DNA from: Cheiracanthium punctorium
Taxonomy: Eukaryota > Arthropoda > Arachnida > Araneae > Cheiracanthiidae
DNA length: 64,000 bases
Reading direction: 5' to 3'
NCBI GenBank assembly: GCA_038373885.1
Contig: JAWZYV010013017.1
Coordinates: forward strand, 1-64,000
Shown here: positions 33,070-43,932 of the stretch, piece after piece
Position numbering within the stretch: the stretch's first letter is position 1
Layout of the letters: the number at the start of each line of letters is the position of its first letter
Translations under genes and position numbers: made by a program
The notes under the pieces: model-generated
What the model was told of the DNA's origin: nothing
The model's input: only the letters and a program-made list of their open reading frames with translations
Database searches by the model: none

Positions 33070-34300
33070 TGATAACACAGCGAATTAATACTATAAATCA
33101 TTCATATAAAGACCGATTGTCTTCCCAAGAAATACAAATATTTAAGGGGATATTTTTAGGAAGGAAATTGCTGAAATTTACGTTACAGCTGAAGGAATCA
33201 TCAAAATTCCAGACAGTCAAACAAAACCAACTTTTAGAGAATTTGAACCAGAACCTTGATCGATTATATCTCAGGAATTTCTGATTATAAATTCCTTACT
33301 TTAGTTTCTAAGCCACTGATGTCAAGGGGCGGAGGCAGGGAGTTGTATAAATGTTCAAATGCTTTGTAAACTAAACTTTTGAGTACAGTAAACTTTCAAT
33401 TATCTGCAGAAATGAAAGACATAGCTCTGGTAGATAACCACAAAATAGGAAGAAAAGGGAAGAAATGAACACAAATATGCATTTGAACAATTTATTCACA
33501 CAACAGATAATAGAAACATTCTTATTATTTAAGGAATAGTAAAATTACTATTTACAATTTTATAGATTTACTCTGCTGTAGCTAGGGGCTGGGCAGGGGA
33601 GCAGCTTCCAGAGGCAAAAGCCTCAGAAGGGCGCACTTTGCAGACGTTTCCTACATAACAGTATGTACGAAAAAGTCTTAAGGGAGCAAAATTCAAATCT
33701 TTCCAGGGTCGCACATGACCCCAGCTATGATGCGTTTATTTCATAAAATCAGTCACAAGTTTGTGGTTTTTTTTTTTTGTTTTTTTTTTTGTTCTGAAAC
33801 TGTTCTTTATGTGGGATGGAAGTTTTTTAGCAGTATTTTATCACAAAGTGATGCATCATCTTCCCTTAAATACTCAAAAAGACCTTCAATATGAGCTAAA
33901 GGTAAGTCGTGGCTCGCCTTCTTTTGCTCGTTGTATTGTTCCAACTAAACGACTAAGTCATTCCATTCAGTTCAGAGAATGTGTAATTTTTTTAATTAAT
34001 TGAAGACAATTTCCAAAAGTAGATACATTTTTTAGCTACTCAAAGATCTTTTTTCTTTAATTGATATTGCATGCGTTCACTCTCAAAAAGGTTTACTACA
34101 TTTCATCTGAAAAAAAATCAAAATAAATACAAAATATTTATCAGCATTATCATAATTATATATATTTCAAATTTTCATATACAGTGAATTCTCTAAATAA
34201 TAGTCCCGTGGGACAATCCAAAATTGACCATCCTTCCGAGGTGGCTGAAGTTTAAAGGATTAATGCTTTAAAAAATCGAAATAAATGTAACAATCGGGAC
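33070..34300. other. Non-coding stretch with MITE remnants
   Basis: Contains lone pogo/Tigger-like ends (cagtaaactttcaattatct near 33390; cagtgaattctctaaataat near 34184) and a possible decayed hAT remnant at 33575-33732 (tagctaggggc ... gaccccagcta). No duplication verifies them. Short frames here have no domain. Confidence 0.35.
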
Positions 34301-34308
34301 GCAAGTAC

Positions 34309-36360
34309 TGTTGCAGAATACTCTGTTAGTTCATGGGTTCGTCGTACTAAAGTCTAGTAGGTGTAGAAAGTTCTAGTACAGAATCCACATTTTAGGATGG
34401 AACACGAACTTCGTCGAACAATCAGCTGTACAAAATTCACAAGTACATTCCGACAGTAATGTGCTTCTAACAGTCCGCTTAGTACAGAAGCTTTCACAGA
34501 TGCTGTATTTCTCACACAAAATAAAACTCACCCACAGGCAAAAAATCAGTGGAAATATACCAGGGATTTTGTAAAACAGTCCCTCAAGACTCAGCAATGA
34601 ATAATTTACACACAGCACTTAAAAACAAAGCTTCAAAAAAGGCAAGCGAAAATACCGCTTAAATAGCGTCAATACAAAGCCTTAAGCTTATAGACTAATT
34701 ATTGTCAGTAGACCTCTCGCTCTGTGGTAAAACCCCTATTCCCGAATGAAGCAAGCACCTCGGTCGAAATTCTACTCATCACGTGACCGAGGAAGAAATT
34801 CTTGGCTCTTTTCGCCGCATTTGGCGAAGCAAGTATGAGGAATGTTGGAAGCTAATGCATTTTAGCAAGTAGGGAAACGTTTATTTTAGTTCTTTGAAAA
34901 ACTCACAAACCCAAGAAATCAGAATAAATGGATTTGTGAATAGGATTTAAACCTCGCATAATGTAATACTTTAACAACTGACTACAGCAAAAATAAATTG
35001 TACATTTAAACCTTTTTAAATAACAAAATCATTTTTTTAAAAAAGCAATACTTTTATCATGCTATTATTGTTTTTTAGAGACAATGTAAACAACGCATTT
35101 TTTTACGGGGAAGAAAAAAAAAACATGGTCATGAGGGGAAGAAAAAAAAACATGGTCATGATTAAAATTTCAAGTAGTTTTTCTGTGAAAATTTATTAAA
35201 GAAGGGAATAATTTTCTTCAAATTTGCTGCTTGAAATAAAATGAAGCTGTATTTTATTTTAGCTCAAAAGTGGCAATACATTTAAATTAAAAAGCCCAGC
35301 TAACTATTTCCACAGATAATCCCCTTTCTTGGAAATCTGAAAAGTAATCGGATAAATCTTTTCAGGATATGTTCAAAATACTTTCGTTTTGGAAAACAGT
35401 ACGTGTATTAACAAAAGCGAGAGTAAATAAAATAACTAAATACATTTTTGAACATCTCATATGTATATAAATAAACGAAAATTAAACAAAAAGATGTTAT
35501 TTAGTTCTAAATCTTAATGACAGTATAGTTTTTAATTGCATGCAAAAAGAAAATGTTAAATAAACATTTCAGGTGAATTTGTGCGGAAAAGAACAATATA
35601 TTTGTTACATACTGTGAAACATTCCACATTTAATTAATAATCATAAAGTTTTGTTTTCTTTTAAATAATAGCCTAAAAACATGAAAATTTCAGAATGTAA
35701 ACAACTTTGCCAACACATCTGCAAATATATCAATTTGCATCAAGACACGTAGTATTTGATTCAACTCTAATTTTGAACATTTAATAAATACTTAAAATAT
35801 ATAGATAGCTCCCATGAAGGATAATAAACAATTAGCTGAAGAAAATGATGAATTTCATACACAACAAATTGAATAACACCGTTTTCAATTGCGACAAACA
35901 TCACAGCTAGGAGCTAAGAAGTATTTTTGTGTAGCTATTTTTCATTAATAAAGCAAAAAACTTATAAACATTTTATTCCCCCGATGAAATGTAACAGTTC
36001 TATCTTTGGTAAATTTTTCATTGCATGCATATGCACTGCAGGATTTCGCCTTTTTGAATAAATTTTCAGGTTTTCCAATAGGTCTTTCTCACTCACGTAT
36101 TGAAATCAATGGATTCCCGCATGAACTGGATCGGTCGGGTCCACTCATCACGTGACCAGGTGCTTGCTTCATTTTGCAACCCTGCGCGAGCGGTCTATTT
36201 TTAATCCTTAGTCTGCGCTTAAGCTTACACGGACATCTGCTCTCTGATCAAGAAGAAACAGGACTGAGAGTGAATTGGGGCCCTCCCGCTTGTATTTCGC
36301 TCGAACATGCATTTCTACTTAAATAAATAAATTTAGTCAAAAATTATTAAAATATAAATT
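34309..36360 (-). mobile_element. 3' LTR of a Ty3/gypsy element, split by an insertion
   Basis: 34309-34690 matches LTR sequence at 42520-43542 (blocks cgtcgaacaatcagctgta, aacagtccgct, tctcacacaaaataaa, cctcaagactcagcaat). After the insertion at 34691-36217 the match resumes faintly at 36228-36360 (ggggccctcccgc, gctcgaacat). On the minus strand the LTR ends at 34309 in ...CAACA. Confidence 0.65.
34691..36217. mobile_element. Non-autonomous element with 10-bp duplication
   Basis: 1527 bp. Terminal regions are inverted: tagactaatt... with TAGACCTCTCGC inside at the left, and inverted CGCAGACTAAGG with TAGACCGCTCGC at the right. Subterminal gaatgaagcaagcacct and ctcatcacgtgacc words are also shared by both ends. 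Flanked by an exact 10-bp cttaagctta (34681-34690 and 36218-36227). A 9-11 bp duplication suggests a Mutator-like MITE (inference). No coding. Confidence 0.65.
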
Positions 36361-36799
36361 TTAATGAATGGTTTTATAGTTTTTTTACTATAGTAAATTA
36401 ATAAATTTGGTTAATTAAAATATGGCCTCGAAATCATTTTGCGCAATCGTAAAATTATTTAATCCTATTGAAGTGGACATTTTTAATGATTTGGTTAACA
36501 ATATAATTCATAGATCTCGCCACCAAACAATCTGTTGCGCTTTATCTCTCATCGATCGCTTCTGTGTTTACTTTTTCAAGGCGTGATAATCTCGCTAGAT
36601 ATTTAAAGTTGAAAGTAGTGGCAAGTTAAAAAAAAAGGTTAATTTTTTAGAGATCTAACTGTGCAAAAAGTTTTTGATTTTAACATCACGTGATTTTAAC
36701 ATCACGTGATAAAACTGTCGTTAAAAATGTTATGTTAGATCAAAATGTTAGATAAAAATGTCGTTTTTATCAAAATATCAACTTGGCCGCAGATGGCAG

Positions 36800-36965
36800 A
36801 TGCACCGAGACAGATGAGTCGATCCCGGAACCGTTATCGACAGGACTTTTATTATTTAGATGATTGGTACATTCGCTCCAGTATCAATCACCATGTGGCA
36901 AGGAGAACCATTTACGTATCCTTGTACGAAGAATCCATTACTGCGGCCATTCACTGATGAAATCT
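36800..36965 (-). pseudogene. Retropepsin fragment of Ty3/gypsy element
   Basis: On the minus strand a segment reads FFVQGYVNGSPCHMV followed by IDTGANV, the active-site DTG loop of retroviral-type aspartic proteases with the usual preceding strands. A stop follows soon after, and the rest of the protease and all RT/integrase sequence are absent between here and the 3' LTR. It lies downstream of the gag fragment at 37.06-37.54 kb, the expected gag-protease order. Confidence 0.6.
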
Positions 36966-37058
36966 AAAACTTTTATGTGGGATTTTTGAATATCTGGCAG
37001 CCTCCGCTCCACCAGATGGCTACGTAGTAGTTTCCCTCCTTTCCGTTCTGAGAATTCT

Positions 37059-37541
37059 CTATCTGGTCATGAGACTTTCGACCACAGTACTTTTGTACAT
37101 GTGTTCGAAGCCGCACTTCCAGCATTTTACTTTCCTCTGCCTATCTTTCATTCCACTGGATCTTAATTTTCGCTCCATTAGATTTTCAAGTTTCTTCATT
37201 ATTCTGTTCTCTAAGTTCTCTGTGTCCATATCAGCTCGATCTTGGACCGTCACAGCTCTAACAGCATGACGATCTTTCTTCACACCCCGCTGAGCTGCCT
37301 CTAGAGCGAACCTAGCGAACACGAAACCAGGTTTCAAATCTTGATAATCTTCCAACATGACTGCCTTTTTTTATTTCAGAATCCCGGACAGCTTCAATAA
37401 AATTCCGCACCGCCATTTCTTTTCCCACATCATTAAGGTGGTCCATGTAGGCTAGATGACACAGCTTTTCTATGTCCGAAGCCAGCTCTTGAAGGGTCTC
37501 GCCAGATTGTTGCATCCTTGACTTTAGTTGTATTCTACTAC
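37059..37541 (-). pseudogene. Ty3/gypsy gag, C-terminal part
   Basis: Two overlapping minus-strand frames read as the second half of a gypsy Gag capsid: GETLQELASDIEKLCHLAYM, the AVRNFIEAVRDSEI stretch, then FALEAAQRGVKKDRHAVRA. A damaged zinc knuckle (CWKCG, then H) follows near 37120. A frameshift separates the two frames at about 37340. This continues the gag N-terminal part found 4.1 kb away; the break falls exactly at the inverted ends of the insertion at 37542-41655. Gag would package element RNA. It is broken and non-functional. Confidence 0.75.
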
Positions 37542-38659
37542 CCAGCAAATACACTACTGCCCGCAAAATAACGGCAGGGTACCTGTCGTGCTGGCAAAGT
37601 GCCGTATATCGGGATCAAAGTGCATTGCCGTTTTCTGCTACTCACTGGAATGCCAATATCCGAAAAATGCATATGCGACAGTACATAACCAGTAATGGCG
37701 AAGTGTCATGTGTCTATGACATGCACAGAAAAGTTAACGGCGTGGTACTGTTTAAAATGTACCGGACCAGCACTATTTGGCGGTAATGGGCCTGTATATA
37801 TTTCGTAGTGTTAGCATAAAATTTCGTTATTTTAATTAAATAATATTATTTTACTTTCATACTGTGTAGAAGTGTTTTCCGTACACCCAAAGGCAGGATC
37901 ACTGCTAAGATTTTTTTTGGTGGTGGTGGTGGGGGAGGTGTAAGGGGAAGAGTTCATACTGTGCTTTCAAATATTTTAGTACTAAAAACTAAAATAAAAT
38001 AAACGAGTTCAGTATGCTATAAAAATGTTCGCTACATCCACGGTGAAAACCCCACCCTGTATATGAGTGCCTATGTACAGAATATGAATTTTATATTCTT
38101 AAAATTTTTATAATTTATATTAATTTTTCACAATTTTGCTAAAATTTTCCTGAAAACATATTTGAAGATTTTTTTCTACGTTAAACGCCTTTTAAAATCT
38201 ACCGTCATGTAATAGTCAAAAATAGAAAGTACGCAATGGGTTCACTTAGGAATTTTATTGTCTTTACGCTGTTTCGTTGCTCTTGAATTAAATGTTTGAT
38301 TTACCGCGGGGCCTCACATGTAAAACTATATACCCAACAGACCAGATGACTAGCAAGAAATTCTACTGTCGTCAGCTAACTTCTCACGAGTCGAGGTTAC
38401 AAGCTTCGAACGGTTATCGCGGATTTGGCTATATTAATTCAGATTATTTATGCGTAGTACAGATGAATTTTTTTTATGCGTTTGAGACAGAAAATAAAAA
38501 AAATTGCTTGCCTACTTTAATAAGAGGTGTGCAAGACCGCCTTTTACCTGTATTCATGGAAACTGGAGTGAAATAAATCGGTATGAGCGAGAAAAGAATT
38601 ATACGTGTCATTATATCTGTTTCTGTTTAAAGGATCTTTTAATAGTTTATTTTAAATTT

Positions 38660-38808
38660 CATGGGCGGCCCGACACGGTAAAGTAAGCATCGCATCGGGC
38701 GCTGTCTTCGAAGGGGCGCAATATCGAGCTCAAAACGTGGAAAATGTATAAAAGGGGAGCCTTTTTTACGTTTGCAGGGGGGCGCCACGTACCTTAGGGT
38801 CGTTCCTG
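38660..38808. mobile_element. Possible decayed hAT MITE
   Basis: Starts CATGGGCGGCCCGAC and ends, inverted, CAGGAACGACCCTAAG. Flanking ttaaattt and ggaaattt match at six of eight positions. G-rich interior. Weak. Confidence 0.35.
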
Positions 38809-39072
38809 GGAAATTTTACAAAATTGCGGCTACCTCGTACTCCAAGGGTCATAAAATAGATCTAATAAACTTTTAAGTTGATAGTTGCCCTCTTTTCAGT
38901 GGAAAAATAGATAATATGGTATAGCATAATAATACACGAAAGGGAGCAGAGAAAAAATTCGAAATACCTAAAAACTCCGAACAATATATATTCTCGCTGA
39001 AAAAAGTGATAAATAAAAAAAATTCTAGGAATCTACAAAAAATTCGCATTATCCAAGTTTCACGGAAAAATA

Positions 39073-39170
39073 GTACGCACATTTCGGGTGGTACAAAGGG
39101 TCCACCCTTCTTTTCAGGAGCGTGGTGAAGGAGGGTCGACCTTTTGTACCATCCGAAACGTGCATACTGT
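39073..39170. repeat. 98-bp hairpin (palindromic MITE)
   Basis: Arms gtacgcacatttcgggtggt and, inverted, gtatgcacgtttcggatggt, continuing through acaaagggt / acaaaaggt with a short loop. No target duplication assigned. Confidence 0.7.
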
Positions 39171-39289
39171 TTATATGATTTTTGTTTAAGTGAGTTTATA
39201 ATAATATTCTATATGCATATAAGCATTTAACGGCGTTTCATTCTTAACCTTTTCACTCTCATTATTGAAAAGATGCAACGGAGAATACT

Positions 39290-39431
39290 ATCCTGGGACC
39301 TCAGTGGAAGGACTTTTTAAGGGGTTCTAATGGGTATTCACGTTACATCTGGAGAAATCCGACCAAAACTCCAGACAATTAGATCGACAGCTCCGCGAAT
39401 TGACCCGAAACCGGGACCTTCACACTTCAGT
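39290..39431 (-). mobile_element. SINE fragment
   Basis: Family body and part of the head on the minus strand: B-box-like ggtttcgggtc, then agatgtaacgtgaatacc, gaaccccttaaaaagtcc. The A-box end is missing (broken at 39431). Confidence 0.65.
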
Positions 39432-39898
39432 ATTCATTATCCAATATTCAGACTCTTTGTTTACATATATTTGATAATTATCAGACCCTTATTATCGCAT
39501 GGCAAATCGGGACTTTGCCGAGCCCGGTTCGAAGGGGTCCCCTGTTTTAAATGTTGTTCTGAAATATTCTTTTATATGTCAAAATTTTATGAAAAAGAAA
39601 ACAAATTTTATAGATGGGGAACCCCAAATTCATCAATGCCCGGGGCCTTGTAAATTTTTATAAATATTAAATAATCGGGCCTTGTAAATTTTTTATAAGC
39701 TGCGTTCGGGCTAAATGAATAGTGCGTAATTTTATTCAAATTCCTTACAAACATAAAATAAGAAGCACTTAGCTTCTAGAACAATTGAGAAAAACGAAAA
39801 TAACAGCTTCACTTTAAAAGGAAAACTACTTTAATGTGATAAAATTTAATATAAGAGGTATTACAGCAAATTTTAAGCTGAATAATTACAATATATAG

Positions 39899-39902
<4 letters not shown>

Positions 39903-39929
<27 letters not shown>
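39903..39929. repeat. (TA)n microsatellite
   Basis: About 13 uninterrupted TA units. Confidence 0.9.
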
Positions 39930-41655
39930 ATGCACATAAAATATGAAACACGAAGTTAATATAGTGAGAGGGGGGGGGAATAGTTCCGCTCCAGTTAGAT
40001 GCTTTGAAAATTGGCGAGTTTGGCGCATTTTCGAGTGCATTAAGTTAGCAACCATTCTTTTTTTTTTGTCTTCAATTTCGGTCGCATACATTGCATACGT
40101 TCAGCAACGAGAAAGTTTTAATTGATGAATAACGAATCAAGTACACTTTTTAGGATACACATTTTTTTCCGGTTTCTCATTGTTGTACAACTTTCGAAAA
40201 GTTTAATTGCTTTGGTTAACGTTAAGCTGTTCAAGACAACTAATTTGGTTCCGTCGTTTGGAGCAATATAAGAATAACATTGCTTCAACGTTGAAACCCT
40301 GTTGGTCTATGATACGCAACATTGATAGATTCTACAAATTACTTGGATAATACTATTACAGGTAAATTTTTACTTTCACTGTTTTTAATATACATAATCT
40401 CATAGCGTATTTTATTGTATAAAAGTATTTTCCTCTATAAAATTTGAGTTATGTAGTTATACAACAGGTATAGATGTAGAAATTTCTATTTAGAATAGCT
40501 AACACAAGAAAAATCATTTGATCTAAACAACCTGTACAATACTTAGCAAGATGTTACCCTAAAGTTATGTATGTGTGTGTAGCAATAGTACAACTCTTTT
40601 TATTATTACTTCCTGTAAGAATTTGATTAATATATATGTATGAATGTATATTGTAAGAGAAGTATATTGTAAGTATTTGTAAGAAAACTGCAGTTTATGA
40701 AAACTGTACAGAATTTACAAATGGTGGGTGAGCATAATTTGCAAACGATGGACTATCGGATTTTGCTGCTGAGTTTTGTTTCATTTATTGTGTAGTTTTA
40801 ATCGCTCACATCCAGAGTTATTCCCATGTGCGCCATATAAGTACAGACTCTCGATTAACCGAGATCGGATTATCTGGGTTTCGGCTCAACCGGTACTATC
40901 TTAATTTATTATGTTGATGACGTACGGAAATTTCTGTAGAGCACCGTGGTTGAAAAATCATAGCAGTTGATTTTATCAAATGAAGAAGTGAAATTCTTTC
41001 AGATCACGGCGATAATACTGAACTGTGAAGAAAAATCTTCTACGATTTGAAAAAGTGGGACAGTTTTGAAAGCTGAAGTGCAACAATGGATTAATGTAAC
41101 AATTTTTTTTTTCAAGAGATGGGGGCTGATTAAAAAAATATGGCTTGAATATAAATTGATTGGATAGAGACTAATAAAAGCTTATTTTACCTAAACTAAA
41201 CGTACAGTAAATCCAATTGCTACCCTTAAGCAATGTCTTTTTTTGGGGGGGTTGATGAATAAGCCCCCTAACCCCTCCCCTGGATACGATACTGGCTCGT
41301 ATTTTAATTACGGCAGCATTGCTGTAAATAGGCACTAAGCCGGCACAGTGCCATTATATTACAATCACTGTTAAGATATCAAGCCAGTGCCTTTATTTTT
41401 AATAATCACGGGCACCCCGCCGTTTCATTTTAGGCATTTTAAACTTAATGGTCCAGTGCCTTTATTATAAATGATAGCCGGCACATGCAGTAGCGCCAGC
41501 ACAGTGCCATTGCCTTCCCGGGCTTCTGGCAAGGTGCTTTTCGGGCGACCACTTTTGGTGCGATTCAGTTACTTTTTGCAGTGCCGTGCCGGTGCTGGAC
41601 GTAAAGGCAGAAAGGCACTGGGAAGGTACTCAGCCAGCAGGTGTGTGTTTGCTGG

Positions 41656-42452
41656 ATATACTCTTTCTGGCACTTCTCTCCGTGTTTCAGCTCCATGGCA
41701 CTTGCAAGGGCGTCAAAATCTCCTATCTTCGTCACTCCAATGGTTTGCAAAACTTAATTGGAATAAATGCTCAACCGCTAATGCTAACCGCTAATAGAAA
41801 CGGCCAGTTGGTTTGCTTTCTTGGACTCGTCCCGACCATTGGCTTTGTCGACAATTGAAAATTGGGTCTAATAAGCTTCCCAGGGAGTCTTTCCGTCATA
41901 GGCCGTTAGTTTCACTGCTCTGCGGCGTGACGTCAACTTAATGTTTTCCGGAAATTTCCCCATCTTGACGAGAGAGTCCAGTTTTTCTCCAATTTAACTT
42001 CGCATTCTTCACGTATTTTCGAAACTGTATTCTGTTTCAATGCTTTCACAGCCTCTTGTAAGTCTTTTAGATTTTCCTGGAATTTTGTGTCGATCTTTTG
42101 GTCGATTCTTTCGTCACATTTCGCTTGACTTTCTTCTAGGAGCAACATTCTCTTCTCCATTTCTTTTTGATTTTTCTCTATTTTCTCAAACCCAGTTTTC
42201 CTCTCTTCGTCTCAAACCCAGTTTTACTCTCTTCTTTTATCTCTTCCAATGCGGTTTTCATTTCCTCGTGTGCGGCTTTTAACTCTTCCAACTCATCTTG
42301 TCCAGCTTTTATCTCGTCTTGTACGGTTTCGATTTTCTTCTCTTAGTCGGCTTGTCCGGCTTCAATTTTCTTCTCTAAATCGGCTCCTCTGGATTTCATT
42401 TCTTCCAATATATCACTTTTCGTCTCATCTCTCAGTTTTCTAAGTTCCTCCA
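41656..42452 (-). pseudogene. Ty3/gypsy gag, N-terminal part
   Basis: Read from about 42452 leftwards on the minus strand, this encodes a long charged heptad-type coiled coil (LEKKIEAGQAD, ETVQDEIKAGQDELEELKA, EEMKTALEEIKEESK, then MEKRMLLLEESQAKCDERI) and the start of a capsid domain (DFDALASAMELKHGEKC). Two internal stops or frameshifts are visible, near 42345 and 42210. It is cut at 41655 by the 4.1-kb insertion, and the frame resumes at 37541. A primer-binding-like site and LTR lie just upstream. Confidence 0.75.
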
Positions 42453-42497
42453 TTTTTCTTCTCCACACATGCACAGGAGAATTAAAGTCTTTCTTTA

Positions 42498-42519
42498 GAA
42501 CCCCACTCCTGACATCAAA
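42498..42519 (-). promoter_or_regulatory. Retrotransposon primer-binding-like site
   Basis: Immediately inside the LTR end (TG/CA boundary at 42520), the minus strand reads TTTGATGTCAGGAGTGGGG, the TGxTGTC.GGAGTGG shape of tRNA-complementary primer sites in gypsy elements. The third base (A for G) is a mismatch. Confidence 0.5.
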
Positions 42520-43542
42520 TGTTTCAGAATACTCTGCTAGTTTCTGGGTTCGTCGTTCTGAAGTCCGATTGGTGTAGAAAGTTCTAGTAAAAAGTTCACT
42601 TGTCAGGATGGGAAACGAACTTTATTGCTTCTAGAGCTTCGTCGAACAATCAGCTGTGCAAAATTCACAAGCACAATCAAACAGTAATGTGCTTTTAACA
42701 GTCCGCATAGATCTGAAGCTCTCACAAATGCTGTATTTCTCACACAAAATAAATCACTTTCACAGGCAAAAAAATTCAGTGAAAATATACGAGAGATAAC
42801 ACTAACAGTCTCTCAAGACTCAGCAATCAAGAATTTACACACAGCACTTTAAAAACAACTTCGAAAAGCAAGTCAAAACACTGCTTCTGTAGCGTCAATA
42901 CAAAGCGCATTACAGCAAACTCATTGGACGGGAGCTCAACTCAGAGGAAACTGGGGCCTCTGAAATGCTCGTACATATACCCGACGCAGAAGCTACAAGA
43001 ATCTTCGAGAAAAGTCTATATCTATATGTGTAGGAAGTTCTTGTTAAGAGTCCACTTGTCAGGATGGAAAACGAACTTTATTGCTTCTAGAACCTCGTCG
43101 AACAATCAGCTGTACAAGATTCACAAGCACAATCAAACAGTAATGTGCTTTTAACAGTCCGCTTAGATCAGAAGGTCTCAGAAATGCTGTAATTCTCACA
43201 CAAAATAAAACACTTCCACAGATAAAATTCAGTGGAAATACACGAGGGATAACACTAACACTCCCTCAAGACTCAACAGTGAAGAATTTGCAGAATTTGC
43301 ACACAGCACTTGGTAACAAAGCTCCAAACACGCACGCGGAAGCAGCGCTTCTATCACGGAGCAAAGCGCCGTACACATCGGCACGCTTCTATCACGGAGC
43401 AAAGCGCCGTACACATCGGCATCCGTCCTCGACGAGAGCTCACCCAGACACTGAACTATCGGGGCAGCGCGCGCTTATATTTACAGAGGTGGTAGAAGCT
43501 TCGAGGAGCTCCCAGAAAAGTCTATTTTTCGAAGATTCCACA
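42520..43542 (-). mobile_element. Two tandem partial LTRs of the Ty3/gypsy element
   Basis: Copy one spans 42520 to about 43025, copy two about 43026-43542. Both contain the block tcaggatgg.aaacgaactt, cgtcgaacaatcagctgt, cacaatcaaacagtaatgtg and tctcacacaaaataaa. On the minus strand the outer copy starts TGTGGAATC (43542) and the inner ends AACA (42520). An AATAAA signal lies at the ttgctttatt-type block (about 42620), and a TATA-like TAAATATAAGCG lies near 43475, giving a plausible promoter and polyadenylation site. Copy two also contains an internal 35-bp duplication (gcttctatcacggagcaaag, 43344 and 43386). Confidence 0.7.
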
Positions 43543-43932
43543 TAAAGCGGGAATTTTGATTACGCCAAGGAAGAGAAATGTTAGGTTATTATGCATGGGA
43601 ATGCAGGAAAAGTATCTTTACAAGTCCCATCGGGAAAATCGTTCCAAATGACCAAAGTATCGCGAAGCTTGGCGACTTTTGGCGAAATATTGCCAAATTT
43701 GGCACCAAAAAGAAGTCCCCAAAAGTGAAGTTACCGAAGGCCTAGGACCAATATTTCTCGGGCTTTCTAGAAACTGCATACAAATGAGTGAGGAAACCGA
43801 AACCTCTGTATCTCCGGTTCTAGCTGACCGATTTTGATGCAACAAAAAGCAAAACTATTTGAAGCGTAGAATACGAATTTTGAAGTATTTTAAGCCCCAG
43901 AACAGCGGATTGTCCCGAAAATTCGTAACACA

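Larger units (their letters stand above)
37542..41655. mobile_element. 4.1-kb insertion splitting gag
   Basis: Ends CCAGCAAATACACTACTGC and, inverted, CCAGCAAACACACACCTGC (16 of 19) mark the two gag breakpoints. Subterminal sequence near both ends is rich in GGCAC/GTGCC words. No clean target duplication was found and superfamily is undetermined. The interior has no transposase. It contains a SINE fragment (39290-39431), a possible hAT remnant (38660-38808), a hairpin MITE (39073-39170), TA repeats, and a lone pogo-like end at 40844. Confidence 0.6.

Noticed and set aside
42040..42443. Plus-strand Leu/Phe-rich frames
   Set aside because: Antisense of the Glu/Lys-rich gag coiled coil on the minus strand.
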